Shown piece after piece: positions 1 through 8,260 of a stretch of 36,999 nucleotides of DNA (positions are counted from its first letter, which is position 1; each line of letters opens with the position of its first letter). The stretch is from Bacilli bacterium (lineage in GTDB: Bacteria > Bacillota_I > Bacilli_A > RFN20 > CAG-826): contig JAEDDA010000011.1 in NCBI GenBank assembly GCA_016298185.1, forward strand, positions 1-36,999. The letters run 5' to 3'. The notes beneath the pieces are model-generated. The model did not search any database. It was given only the letters and a program-made list of their open reading frames with translations, and had not been told where the DNA came from. Both the position numbers and the translations under genes were made by a program.

Positions 1-2342
1 CCAAATGTCATTTGTGTTAAGTCATTTGTACCAAATGAGAAGAATTCAGCTTCTTGAGCAATTTCATCTGCTAATAAAGCAGCACGTGGAATTTCAATCA
101 TTGTACCGATGTGGTATTTGAGATTGACACCAGCTTCTTTAATGACTTCGTCAGCTGTCTTGCAAACGATAGCCTTAACATGTCTTAATTCCTTAACTTC
201 TAAGGTGAGAGGAATCATGATTTCTGGTTCAATATGTAAACCGCGTCTTGCATTAACAGCAATAGCTGCTTTGATAATAGCGCGTGTTTGCATTTCGCCA
301 ATTTCTGGATAAGAAACGTCCAAACGGCATCCACGGTGACCCATCATTGGGTTGAATTCATGTAAGTCTTCAATTCTCTTATGGATGTATGCGACTGAAT
401 GACCTGTAGCTTTGCTAAGTTCTTCAATCTTATCTTCTTCTTGAGGTAAGAATTCGTGTAGTGGTGGGTCTAATAAACGAATGTTAACATTGAGATCACC
501 CATTTCTTCGAATAAACCTTCAAAGTCTTTTTGTTGTAATGGTTCGATTTCTGCTAAAGCAGCTTTTCTTTCTTCGACGTTGTCAGCTAAGATCATCTTT
601 CTGAAATGGAAGATCTTATCTTTATCGAAGAACATATGTTCTGTACGGCAGAGACCAATACCTTGAGCACCAAAGAGTTTTGCTTGGTGAGCATCTCTTG
701 GAGTATCAGCATTAGCACGGACTTTTAATTGGCGAGCTTCGTCAACCCAAGCCATTAAACGACCAAAGTTACCACTGGAGAGGTCTGGTGCGACTTTCTT
801 GATATCGCCAACATAGACATTACCTGTGGAACCATCTAATGATAATGTGTCGTTAACACCGTAAACTTTACCATTAATGGTAAGTGTTTCTTTTTCTTCA
901 TCGATTAATGCGGCCGCACAACCTGTGATACAGCATTTACCCATACCACGTGCAACGACTGCAGCGTGTGATGTCATACCACCGCGCATTGTGAGAATAC
1001 CTTCGGAAGCAATCATACCGATTAAGTCTTCTGGAGATGTTTCAGCACGGACTAAGACAACTTTTTCACCAGCTTTATGTCTTCTTTCAGCATCTTCTGC
1101 TGTGAAGGCTAATTTACCTGTTCCAGCACCTGGACCAGCTGGGTTACCTTGAGCGATTAAACGATCTTTAGCAGAGGCTAAATCGTCTCTATCAAAGTTT
1201 GGTAATAATAATTTATCGAAGGAAACTGGATCAATTCTTAAGACGGCTTCTTCTTTTGTGATTAATCCTTCATCGACCATGTCACATGCCATCTTTAAGG
1301 CAGCGGCTGGTGTTCTCTTACCACTTCTTGTTTGTAAGAAGTAGAGTTTTCCTTCTTCAACTGTGAATTCCATATCTTGCATATCACGATAGTGGAGTTC
1401 CATGTTTTTGATTGTTTTGACGAATTGGTCATAAACATCAGGCATTCTTCTCTTTAATTCATCAATGTGTAATGGTGTACGAATACCTGCGACGACGTCT
1501 TCACCTTGTGCGTTTGGTAAATATTCAGCAGAGATGACTTTTTCACCTGTAGCAGCGTTACGTGAGAACGCAACACCTGTACCAGATGTTTCACCTTTGT
1601 TACCAAAGGCCATGGATTGAACGTTAACTGCGGTACCCCATTCATATGGAATGGAATATTGCATACGATAAATGTTAGCACGTGGGTTGTCCCAGCTTCT
1701 AAAGACTGCGGCAACAGCTTCCATTAATTGAACTTTCGGATCAGTTGGGAATTCTTCACCAAAGGTGTTTTTGTAATATTCTTTATAGCGTTTAACTAAA
1801 TCCCTTAATTGATCAACTGTGACTTCTGTATCGAGTTTGTAACCGTTTTCTTCTTTGATCTTTTCAAGCATCTTGTCCATAGCATCTCTTGGATGACCTT
1901 TGGCGATGTTTGTGAACATAAGAATGAAACGACGATAAGAGTCCATAGCGAATCTTTCGTTGCCTGTTTCTTTTGCAAGAGCAGCGGCAGTTGTTTCGTT
2001 TAAACCTAAATTTAAGATTGTATCCATCATACCTGGCATACTAACGCGTGCACCAGAACGGACGGAAACTAATAGTGGGTTGTGTGCACCACCAAATGTT
2101 TTTCCTGTTTGTTTTTCAACGCGTTCAATAGCGTCAAAAATTTGTTTTTGGACAAATTCTGGGATGACTTTTCCACTTTGATAATAGAGTGTGCAAGCTT
2201 CGGTTGAAATTGTAAAACCTTCTGGAACTGGGACACCAATATGTGTCATTTCAGCTAAGCCAGCACCTTTACCACCTAAGATTTCCTTGCCTAAGCCATA
2301 AGCTTCATCAAAGGGGTAAACGTATCTTTTTTGTTCAGCCAT
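1..2342 (-). CDS. ppdK: Pyruvate, phosphate dikinase (3' end beyond window)
   Basis: The enzyme interconverts pyruvate + ATP + Pi and PEP + AMP + PPi, in the cytoplasm. About 780 residues are visible of a family length near 875. The frame opens MAEQKRYVYPFDEAYGLG behind a GGAGG site 6 nt upstream of the ATG at 2342. The N-terminal nucleotide-binding part has GGKGAGLAEM. The swivelling PEP-utiliser domain carries the phosphohistidine motif GGMTSHAAVVARGMG, with His at about residue 459 (codon 966-968). The PEP/pyruvate barrel contains GIGLCRTEHMFF and RLLDPPLHEF and leaves the window in the segment NDLTQMTF. The C-terminal region with the catalytic Cys lies outside, so completeness cannot be judged. 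It is divergent from the sugar-kinase operon, with tandem AGCGCTTA elements in between. A role in glycolysis or PEP recycling is inferred. Confidence 0.96.
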   Translation of the reverse strand, partial: MAEQKRYVYPFDEAYGLGKEILGGKGAGLAEMTHIGVPVPEGFTISTEACTLYYQSGKVIPEFVQKQIFDAIERVEKQTGKTFGGAHNPLLVSVRSGARVSMPGMMDTILNLGLNETTAAALAKETGNERFAMDSYRRFILMFTNIAKGHPRDAMDKMLEKIKEENGYKLDTEVTVDQLRDLVKRYKEYYKNTFGEEFPTDPKVQLMEAVAAVFRSWDNPRANIYRMQYSIPYEWGTAVNVQSMAFGNKGETSGTGVAFSRNAATGEKVISAEYLPNAQGEDVVAGIRTPLHIDELKRRMPDVYDQFVKTIKNMELHYRDMQDMEFTVEEGKLYFLQTRSGKRTPAAALKMACDMVDEGLITKEEAVLRIDPVSFDKLLLPNFDRDDLASAKDRLIAQGNPAGPGAGTGKLAFTAEDAERRHKAGEKVVLVRAETSPEDLIGMIASEGILTMRGGMTSHAAVVARGMGKCCITGCAAALIDEEKETLTINGKVYGVNDTLSLDGSTGNVYVGDIKKVAPDLSSGNFGRLMAWVDEARQLKVRANADTPRDAHQAKLFGAQGIGLCRTEHMFFDKDKIFHFRKMILADNVEERKAALAEIEPLQQKDFEGLFEEMGDLNVNIRLLDPPLHEFLPQEEDKIEELSKATGHSVAYIHKRIEDLHEFNPMMGHRGCRLDVSYPEIGEMQTRAIIKAAIAVNARRGLHIEPEIMIPLTLEVKELRHVKAIVCKTADEVIKEAGVNLKYHIGTMIEIPRAALLADEIAQEAEFFSFGTNDLTQMTF

Positions 2343-2386
2343 ATATTTCCTCCTAATAGGCATATTGTGCTTGCGCATTTTAAATT

Positions 2387-2406
2387 AGCGCTTACACCAG
2401 CGCTTA
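2387..2406. promoter_or_regulatory. Tandem AGCGCTTA operator-like repeat between ppdK and the sugar-kinase operon
   Basis: Two exact copies of AGCGCTTA lie at 2387-2394 and 2399-2406, 12 bp apart, in the 148-bp divergent intergenic region. Read on the minus strand, 2383-2397 (GTGTAAGCGCTAATT) matches the CcpA cre consensus WTGNAANCGNWNNCW at 13 of 15 positions. The second copy matches less well. The position suits carbon-catabolite control of ppdK and perhaps of the kinase operon. The identity of the regulator is inference. Confidence 0.45.
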
Positions 2407-2490
2407 TATCGTATCACACGTAAAGAGTCTTTTGTTATATTTTTCATAAAAAAATGAAATGTTGTAATATATAAGCGGTGGAGGCCTGGT

Positions 2491-4047
2491 ATGAAAATGA
2501 ATCCATTAGTCTTAACTCTAGATTTCGGTACACAATCATTAAGAACCGCTCTCATTGATAACACCGGAACCATTAAAGAAATAGTAAAAGCTCATTATGA
2601 ACCTGCATATTTTTCTAAAGAAAAAGGATATGCGGAACAAGAACCTGATTTTTATTGGAATTTAGCTATTAAATGTTTAAAAGAATTAGCAGAAAAAGCT
2701 AAAACAATGCTTGGTAGTATTGTAGGATGTACAATCACAACATTCAGAGATACATCTGTTCAATTAGATAAGAATTTAAAGCCATTAAGACCATGTATTT
2801 TGTGGTTGGATCAAAGAATGGCTCAAGCAAAGGAAAAATTACCTTTCTTGCACCGTTTTGCTTTTAGACTTGTCGGTATGACCAACACAATCGAACTTAA
2901 TAGAAGAAGAACTATTGCTCACTGGTTAAAAGAAAACGAAAAAGAAACTTGGGATAAAACTTTCAAATACGTTAACATTTCAACATATTTAACTTACTTA
3001 TTAACTGGTAATTTGGTTGATAGTGCTGCTTCAGTTACCGGACACTACCCAATTTATTTTAAAAAGAGAAAATGGTATAAAGAAGGCGCTTTAAAAGGTA
3101 GAATTTTTGGTATTCCTAATAGAATGCTTCCAGAACTTAAACAGCCAGGTGAATGCCTTGGCCAAATTAAAGATGAGATTGCAGATGAATGTGGATTACC
3201 ACGCGGAATCAAAGTATACGCAACTGGATCTGATAAGGCTTGTGAGACGGTTGGTCTTGGTGCTTTATCTAAAGATGTTGGTGCTATTTCTTATGGAACT
3301 GCATCCACAATTGAAGTATCTAATCAAAAATATCATGAACCTGAAAAGTTCTTACCTGCTTATCCAGCCGCAGTTCCAAATTGGTACAACATGGATGTCC
3401 AAATCTATCGTGGCTATTGGATGCTAACTTGGTTTAGTAGAGAGTTTGCTCATGAATTAGTAAATGAGGCCAAGATCCAAGAAATGGCAGTTGAAGAAAT
3501 ATTAAATAGCAAATTATGGACAATCCCACCAGGAAGTGATGGACTTGTCCTACAACCATATTGGGGACCAGGACTTTCTAGACCTTTAGCAAAAGGTGCA
3601 ATCATTGGTTTCTCTGATGTTCACACTATGGAGCATTTATATCGTGCAATTATTGAAGGTATTGCTTATGCATTACGTGAAGGCTTGGAGAGTATTGAAA
3701 AATCTCAAAAACACAAAGTTAAAAGATTGATGATTTCCGGTGGCGGATCACAAAGTGATGTTATTTGCCAAATTACATCAGATGTTTTCGGACTCCCTGT
3801 TTCTAGAGTTCAAACGTTCGAAACTACATCTTTAGGTGCTGCAATTGCTACATTTGTAGCAGTTGGTGTTTATTCTTCTGTTGAAGAAGCAATGTCTAAG
3901 ATGAGTAGAATTTCTTCTACGTTCCAACCAAATCAGGTTGCTCATAAGCAATATAACTATTTATATAGAAAAGTTTATTTAAAGATGTTTCCACAACTTA
4001 AAGATGTCTATAAAGACATTAAGAAATTTGATAAGAAAGAATTTTAA
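2491..4047 (+). CDS. FGGY-family carbohydrate kinase (xylulokinase-like, substrate unknown)
   Basis: A 518-residue sugar kinase that should phosphorylate a pentose, polyol or related sugar with ATP. The N-terminal ATPase fold starts LTLDFGTQSLRTALID (residues 9-23, phosphate-1 motif). A likely substrate-contact segment is ILWLDQRM (103-110). The putative catalytic base is Asp248 in ATGSDKA. The adenosine-side motif ISGGGSQSD begins near residue 415 and is followed by TTSLGAAIATFVAVGVY, typical of FGGY C-terminal domains. GGTGGAGG sits 6 nt before the ATG at 2491. The gene runs directly into the ATP-grasp gene with 1 nt between them, so the two are co-transcribed. No transporter or isomerase is adjacent in the window to reveal the sugar; FGGY members act on xylulose, gluconate, glycerol, ribulose and others. 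Confidence 0.9.
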   Translation: MKMNPLVLTLDFGTQSLRTALIDNTGTIKEIVKAHYEPAYFSKEKGYAEQEPDFYWNLAIKCLKELAEKAKTMLGSIVGCTITTFRDTSVQLDKNLKPLRPCILWLDQRMAQAKEKLPFLHRFAFRLVGMTNTIELNRRRTIAHWLKENEKETWDKTFKYVNISTYLTYLLTGNLVDSAASVTGHYPIYFKKRKWYKEGALKGRIFGIPNRMLPELKQPGECLGQIKDEIADECGLPRGIKVYATGSDKACETVGLGALSKDVGAISYGTASTIEVSNQKYHEPEKFLPAYPAAVPNWYNMDVQIYRGYWMLTWFSREFAHELVNEAKIQEMAVEEILNSKLWTIPPGSDGLVLQPYWGPGLSRPLAKGAIIGFSDVHTMEHLYRAIIEGIAYALREGLESIEKSQKHKVKRLMISGGGSQSDVICQITSDVFGLPVSRVQTFETTSLGAAIATFVAVGVYSSVEEAMSKMSRISSTFQPNQVAHKQYNYLYRKVYLKMFPQLKDVYKDIKKFDKKEF

Positions 4048-4048
4048 T

Positions 4049-5245
4049 ATGAAAAATTTTATTTTTATATCTCCACATTTTCCTGATTCTTTTTATCGTT
4101 TTGTTGTCGCTTTAAAGAAAAATGGTTTTCGTGTCCTTGGAATTGGGGACGATCCTTATGAGAATCTTAGACCAGAACTTAAGGAAGCTTTGACTGAATA
4201 CTATGTTTGCTACAACATGGATAATTTTGATAACGAAGTTAAAGCAGTTAAATATTTTGAAGATAAGTATGGCCACATTGATTACTTAGAAAGCAACAAT
4301 GAATATTGGCTCGATAAAGATGCTAAGTTAAGAGAAATGTTTGGTATTATTACTGGGCCGATAGGCGAAGAAATAGATTTCTATAATCATAAATCTTTAA
4401 TGAAACTTGGTTATTTGAAGGCAGGCGCGAAAGTAGCTAAATATATTCTTGTTTCGGACCGTGAAAGCTTAGAAAAGTTTATTGAAGAAGTAGATTATCC
4501 AGTGTTCATTAAGCCCGATCATGGCGTTGGTGCTGATGGTACATACAAGATTGAAAAACCCGCAGATATTGACTATTTTTTCGAAAATTACGACAAAAAA
4601 GTGTCATATATTTGTGAACAATTCATCTCTGGAAACATCATTTCCTTTGATGGAATTTGTAATTCAAAATCTGAAGTCGTTTTCTGCGCTTCTAACTTCT
4701 TTCCACCTTCAATAGCAGATATGGTTCATGATAAAAAGGATCTTTTCTATTTTTCATATCCTTATCCTCCAAAAGATTTAGAAGAAATTGGCAGAAAAGT
4801 TGTTAAAGCTTTTGGCGTTAAGCAAAGATTCTTCCACTTAGAGTTCTTTAGACTTACAAAACCTGCAAAAGGATTGGGTGAAATAGGGGATATTGTACCA
4901 TTAGAAACAAACATGAGACCTGCAGGTGGATATACACCAGACTTAATCAATTTCGCGAATTCAAATAATGTTTATCAAATCTATGCTGACGTTATGGCTT
5001 TTGATGAAAATAGACAGAAAGATGAGTTTGAGCATTATTATGCTCCAGTCGCATCAAGAAGAGATGAATTCACATATTTGCATAGTGATCTAGAAATATT
5101 GGATAAATACAAAAACCACATTTGTCATCATGGCAGATACGCACCAGTTTTCTCTGGAGCAATGGGCGATAGATTCTTCATGGCTAAGTTTAAAACTATG
5201 GAAGAAGTTGAAGAGTTTAGACAATACACGGAGGCTCGTGCTTAA
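4049..5245 (+). CDS. ATP-grasp domain protein (carboxylate-amine ligase-like)
   Basis: A 398-residue predicted cytosolic ligase that would activate a carboxylate as an acyl-phosphate with ATP. The N-terminal Rossmann-like part (FIFISPHFPDSFYRFVVAL) matches the pre-ATP-grasp fold. The ATP-grasp core has YPVFIKPDHGVGADGTYKI from about residue 150, an ICEQFISG segment that would sit over the adenine, and the metal-binding stretch VPLETNMRPAGGYTPDLI near residue 285. I place the start at 4049 (MKNFIFIS): this is the first ATG after the kinase stop, and an upstream in-frame ATG at 4004 lies inside the kinase gene. The Shine-Dalgarno is weak (AAGAAAG), consistent with coupled translation. The substrate is not recognisable. 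Pairing with an FGGY kinase and a tiny basic protein is unusual. Confidence 0.82.
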   Translation: MKNFIFISPHFPDSFYRFVVALKKNGFRVLGIGDDPYENLRPELKEALTEYYVCYNMDNFDNEVKAVKYFEDKYGHIDYLESNNEYWLDKDAKLREMFGIITGPIGEEIDFYNHKSLMKLGYLKAGAKVAKYILVSDRESLEKFIEEVDYPVFIKPDHGVGADGTYKIEKPADIDYFFENYDKKVSYICEQFISGNIISFDGICNSKSEVVFCASNFFPPSIADMVHDKKDLFYFSYPYPPKDLEEIGRKVVKAFGVKQRFFHLEFFRLTKPAKGLGEIGDIVPLETNMRPAGGYTPDLINFANSNNVYQIYADVMAFDENRQKDEFEHYYAPVASRRDEFTYLHSDLEILDKYKNHICHHGRYAPVFSGAMGDRFFMAKFKTMEEVEEFRQYTEARA

Positions 5246-5385
5246 TGGATGAAGTTAAGAAAAGAAGAAAACGCCGCCATAGAAGATTAACTGGCGAAGA
5301 TATCGATATGTTTCACGAAAAAGAACATGACAATCGAAAGAAAGAATATGTTCCAATATGTGATAGACATATAGATGGAGCTTAA
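5245..5385 (+). CDS. Small basic protein, 46 residues, translationally coupled
   Basis: This short frame starts at an ATG sharing its A with the stop of the ATP-grasp gene (TAATG). GGAGG lies about 11 nt upstream, inside the end of that gene. The product begins MDEVKKRRKRRHRRLTGEDI, a run of nine Lys/Arg and one His within twelve residues. A mixed-charge middle and a C-terminus ending CDRHIDGA follow. There is no signal peptide or membrane segment. The N-terminal cluster suggests binding to RNA, DNA or an acidic partner, but I recognise no family. The overlap, ribosome site and end before the intergenic gap argue for a real gene. It could still be a chance frame. Confidence 0.55.
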   Translation: MDEVKKRRKRRHRRLTGEDIDMFHEKEHDNRKKEYVPICDRHIDGA

Positions 5386-5406
5386 TTCTCATAAAATAAA
5401 CATTTG

Positions 5407-5434
5407 TTTACAAGTGTAACAAAAAACATAAATT
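5407..5434 (+). promoter_or_regulatory. Putative degV promoter overlapping a TACA-N2-TGTA palindrome
   Basis: TTTACA (5407-5412, 5 of 6 to the -35 consensus) is followed after 16 nt by TAAATT (5429-5434, 4 of 6 to the -10). Overlapping the -35 is the inverted repeat TTACA-AG-TGTAA at 5408-5419, flanked by TTTG and CAAA arms with one bulged base. This equals the cop-box form KACANNTGTAM used by CopY/BlaI-type repressors. A short motif like this can arise by chance in AT-rich DNA. Confidence 0.3.
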
Positions 5435-5489
5435 TAATAGAAATATGATCTCATTTTAAGGAAGATAAAAACATAAAGGAGTATTACTC

Positions 5490-6386
5490 ATGGAAAAGTT
5501 TAAAATTTTTACAGATTCATGTAGCGATTTAAGTACAGAAGTACGTAAACAATATGGCATTGAATATGTTCATATGGGCATTGTCGTTGATGGTGTAGAA
5601 AAACGCGCTGATTTAGACTGGGTTGATTACACACCAGAAGAATTCTATGGATGGTTAAAAGCGGGAAAAACAGTCAAAACAACACAAGTTTCCGTTCCTG
5701 AATTTTTGAATTCATTCCGTCCTGTTCTTCAAGAAGGATATGACATTCTTTACATTGCTTGTTCAAGTAAATTATCAGGTTCTATTAACACATGTGAAAC
5801 ATTGGTTATTCAACAATTATTAGAAGAATTCCCAGAACGCCGCATTTATGCGATTGATTCTTTAAATGCAAGTATGGGCGAAGGTTTAATTACTATTGAA
5901 GCCGCTAAGTTAAAGGCAGCTGGCAAATCACTTGATGAAATCGTTCGCTGGGTTGAAGAAAACAAATTATGTTTTAACTTCTTCGCAACCGTTGATACAT
6001 TAACTTATTTAAAGAATGCTGGTCGTATTAAAGGGGCGAAAGCTTTCTTTGGTAATATCATGGGTGTCAAACCAATCTTCATTAGTGACGCACGTGGCAA
6101 TAACTTTGTTATTAAGAAAGCTAAAGGCACAAAGAATTCTTTAGAAGAATTAATTAATGGCTTAAAAGAAGCTTACATTAAAGAAAAAGGTGCAGATTTA
6201 TATGTTGGCCATGCTATGGCCCCAGAACGAGCTGAAATGGTTAAAGAAAGATTAAAAGCCGAACTTAATATCGAACCAAAAATTACTGTTATTGGTCCTA
6301 TCGTTGGAACATCATGTGGTCCAGGCTTAACGGCGGTCTTCTGCTTAGGCAAAGAAGTTACCCGCTACGAAGGTGACGGTAAATAA
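5490..6386 (+). CDS. degV: DegV-family fatty-acid-binding protein
   Basis: A 298-residue protein of the DegV (FakB-like) family, which holds a fatty acid in a cleft. In Gram-positives FakB hands its fatty acid to the kinase FakA for acyl-phosphate formation. Visible hallmarks are IFTDSCSDLS (residues 6-15), TTQVSVPEF, the ligand-site motif ACSSKLSGS, AIDSLNASMGEG and the C-terminal GPIVGTSCGPG. The length is normal for the family. AAAGGAG lies 8 nt before the ATG. The gene stands alone: an operator-like palindrome lies upstream and two terminators follow. No fakA (Dak-type kinase) is present in the window, so its use in phospholipid synthesis is inferred. Confidence 0.93.
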   Translation: MEKFKIFTDSCSDLSTEVRKQYGIEYVHMGIVVDGVEKRADLDWVDYTPEEFYGWLKAGKTVKTTQVSVPEFLNSFRPVLQEGYDILYIACSSKLSGSINTCETLVIQQLLEEFPERRIYAIDSLNASMGEGLITIEAAKLKAAGKSLDEIVRWVEENKLCFNFFATVDTLTYLKNAGRIKGAKAFFGNIMGVKPIFISDARGNNFVIKKAKGTKNSLEELINGLKEAYIKEKGADLYVGHAMAPERAEMVKERLKAELNIEPKITVIGPIVGTSCGPGLTAVFCLGKEVTRYEGDGK

Positions 6387-6393
6387 AATTTAA

Positions 6394-6418
6394 GGAGCAA
6401 ATCTGATTGCTCCTTTTT
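6394..6418 (+). terminator. degV terminator 1
   Basis: A GGAGCAA/TTGCTCC stem of 7 bp with a 6-nt loop is followed by five T. It lies 7 nt after the degV stop. Confidence 0.9.
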
Positions 6419-6426
6419 GTTATTTT

Positions 6427-6455
6427 AATGGTGGTATTTCCACCATTTTCTTTTT
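6427..6455 (+). terminator. degV terminator 2 (tandem)
   Basis: A perfect AATGGTGG/CCACCATT stem with loop TATTT is followed by TTCTTTTT. It sits 8 nt after the first terminator. The T-rich tail runs into the putative -10 of the next gene. Confidence 0.75.
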
Positions 6456-6457
6456 AT

Positions 6458-6463
6458 CATAAT
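6458..6463 (+). promoter_or_regulatory. -10-like hexamer for the RimK-like gene (possible leaderless start)
   Basis: CATAAT (5 of 6 to TATAAT) ends 5 nt before the ATG at 6469. Transcription would therefore begin at or next to the start codon. No Shine-Dalgarno sequence is visible and no good -35 was found. Confidence 0.35.
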
Positions 6464-6468
6464 AAAGT

Positions 6469-7338
6469 ATGAATGGAATTATTATTGTTAACCAAACTAT
6501 AGGACACAATCAGTATAAGATTGATAGGTTCAAAACTGAGTTCTCAAAGAAAGGTGTTTACCTTGATGTTTTTGTGAATGATGGTACTTTAGCTGAAATC
6601 AAAAATAATGAAATCAAGATCAATTTGCATGCAGCAAATTTTGTTTTATATCTTGATAAAGATATTTATCTTGCTAGATTACTTGAAAAAGCTGGTTTTA
6701 GACTTTTCAATAAAGCTGATTTTATTAAGCTTTGTGATGACAAAATGTTGACCTTTATCGCTTGTGCCAATGAAGGAATTAGAATGCCTAAGACAATAGC
6801 AGGTCCATTAGTTTATACAGACCTTCAAGAATCAAATTACAAGTTTTTAGACTCGATTATTAAGGAAATTGGTCTACCAATGGTCGTTAAGAAAGTTTAT
6901 GGTTCTCTTGGAGAAGGTGTTTATTTAGTTAACACCAAAGAAGAACTAATTAACTTATATTCTGAAATTGCTCGTAATCCAATAATATTTCAAGAATATG
7001 TCAAAACAAGTTTTGGCAAATCCATTAGAGTTCTTATTATTGATGGCAAAGTATTTGGATCTTTTATTAGAAAGAACAAATATGACTTTAGAAGCAATTA
7101 TGGAGAGGAGGCTAGCAGCAAAATTCTTGAAAATCCTGCAAAATATGAGGGTTTTGCGCAAGAAATTGCTAATAAGTTGCATATTGAGTATGCCGGCATT
7201 GACTTGCTTGTATATGAAGATGATGACCCAATTTTATGCGAGATTAATTCGAATGCTTTCTTTGAAGAATTTGAAAAAGTTACTGGTTTAAATGTAGCCG
7301 CAGCTTACGCTGATATGATTATTAATAAGGTGAAATAG
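6469..7338 (+). CDS. RimK-like ATP-grasp ligase
   Basis: A 289-residue protein with the layout of the RimK/LysX/MptN group, which add an amino acid (often glutamate) to a carboxylate or protein C-terminus using ATP. After an N-terminal pre-ATP-grasp domain ending in CDDKMLTF, the core shows MVVKKVYGSLGEGVYLV (lysine and flexible glycine loop), IIFQEYVK, SIRVLIIDGKVFGSFIRK and the metal ligands in ILCEINSNAFF. These are family features seen directly. The substrate is unknown: ribosomal protein modification, a cofactor tail or a small peptide are all possible. The start has no Shine-Dalgarno. The next gene, an RluA-type rRNA/tRNA modifier, begins immediately after the stop, which makes a ribosome-related role attractive but unproven. 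Confidence 0.82.
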   Translation: MNGIIIVNQTIGHNQYKIDRFKTEFSKKGVYLDVFVNDGTLAEIKNNEIKINLHAANFVLYLDKDIYLARLLEKAGFRLFNKADFIKLCDDKMLTFIACANEGIRMPKTIAGPLVYTDLQESNYKFLDSIIKEIGLPMVVKKVYGSLGEGVYLVNTKEELINLYSEIARNPIIFQEYVKTSFGKSIRVLIIDGKVFGSFIRKNKYDFRSNYGEEASSKILENPAKYEGFAQEIANKLHIEYAGIDLLVYEDDDPILCEINSNAFFEEFEKVTGLNVAAAYADMIINKVK

Positions 7339-8256
7339 ATGAATAGAAATAAAGCTCGTGATAGTAGACCGTCTAAAGATTATAAAAATCTCAAGCAATT
7401 TGTTGTAAAACAACAATGTGAATTACTTGAGTTTTTACTTATGACTTTTAAAGATCAATCACGTAATTCTGTTAAATCATTACTTGGATCCCATAGAGTT
7501 AGTATTGATGGAGCTCCAGTGACACAATTTAATTTCAAATTATTCCCTGGAGACACCGTTATTATTTCTAATAGCCCAATTAGAAAGAAAACTCGTTCCA
7601 ATCTTCCAATAATATATGAAGACAACGACATTATCGTTATAAATAAACCAAGTAAATTACTTTCAGTTCCTTCAGATAACGAGAAGGGATCTACTGCGTT
7701 TAGAATGGTTAACGATTATCTTCAACAAAAAGACAAACACAATAGAGCGTTTATCGTTCATAGATTGGATGAAGATACATCTGGCGTTCTAATGTTCGCA
7801 AAAAACGATAAAATGGCACGTGCCTTAACCGATGGCGATAATTGGAATAATTTAGTGAAGAAACGCGGTTATTACGCAATCGTTGAAGGTACATTAAAAA
7901 ACAAAGAAGGAACTATTAGATCTTATCTTAAAAAGAATTCTCAAAACATGATGTATTCTTCAAAGAAGAAAGGCGACGGACAATTAGCAATTACTGACTA
8001 TAAGGTAATTAAAGAAAACCAAAAATATACATTTGTGGACGTTGATATTAAAACTGGTAGGAAAAATCAAATCCGTGTTCATTTTGGTGACTTGGGCCAC
8101 TTTATTATTGGCGATGACAAATATGGTGAACCATCAAACCCAATTAAAAGATTAGGTTTACATGCTTATGAATTGGATATCATTCATCCATTTACAGGAA
8201 AATCAATGAAATTTAAAGCTCCAATACCATCGGAATTTTCTAATCTTTTTAAATAA
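7339..8256 (+). CDS. RluA-family pseudouridine synthase with S4 domain
   Basis: Isomerises uridine to pseudouridine in rRNA or tRNA. The 305-residue chain has an N-terminal S4 RNA-binding domain (about residues 24-80, with SVKSLLGSHRVSIDG and LFPGDTVII). The catalytic domain follows: IIYEDNDIIVINKPSKLLSVPS, then HRLDEDTSGVLMF with the nucleophile Asp144, and TGRKNQIRVHFGDLGHFIIGD. This order matches RluD/YlyB/YjbO-type enzymes; which site it modifies cannot be told. It starts directly after the stop of the RimK-like gene, with AAGGTGAA inside that gene's 3' end as ribosome site, so the two form an operon. Confidence 0.93.
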   Translation: MNRNKARDSRPSKDYKNLKQFVVKQQCELLEFLLMTFKDQSRNSVKSLLGSHRVSIDGAPVTQFNFKLFPGDTVIISNSPIRKKTRSNLPIIYEDNDIIVINKPSKLLSVPSDNEKGSTAFRMVNDYLQQKDKHNRAFIVHRLDEDTSGVLMFAKNDKMARALTDGDNWNNLVKKRGYYAIVEGTLKNKEGTIRSYLKKNSQNMMYSSKKKGDGQLAITDYKVIKENQKYTFVDVDIKTGRKNQIRVHFGDLGHFIIGDDKYGEPSNPIKRLGLHAYELDIIHPFTGKSMKFKAPIPSEFSNLFK

Positions 8257-8260
8257 AAAG

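Noticed and set aside
109..2573. Several open frames on the plus strand and a few on the minus strand over the first 2.5 kb
   Set aside because: They are shadows of the ppdK frame, which is open without interruption on the minus strand from 2342 to the window edge and carries all family motifs.
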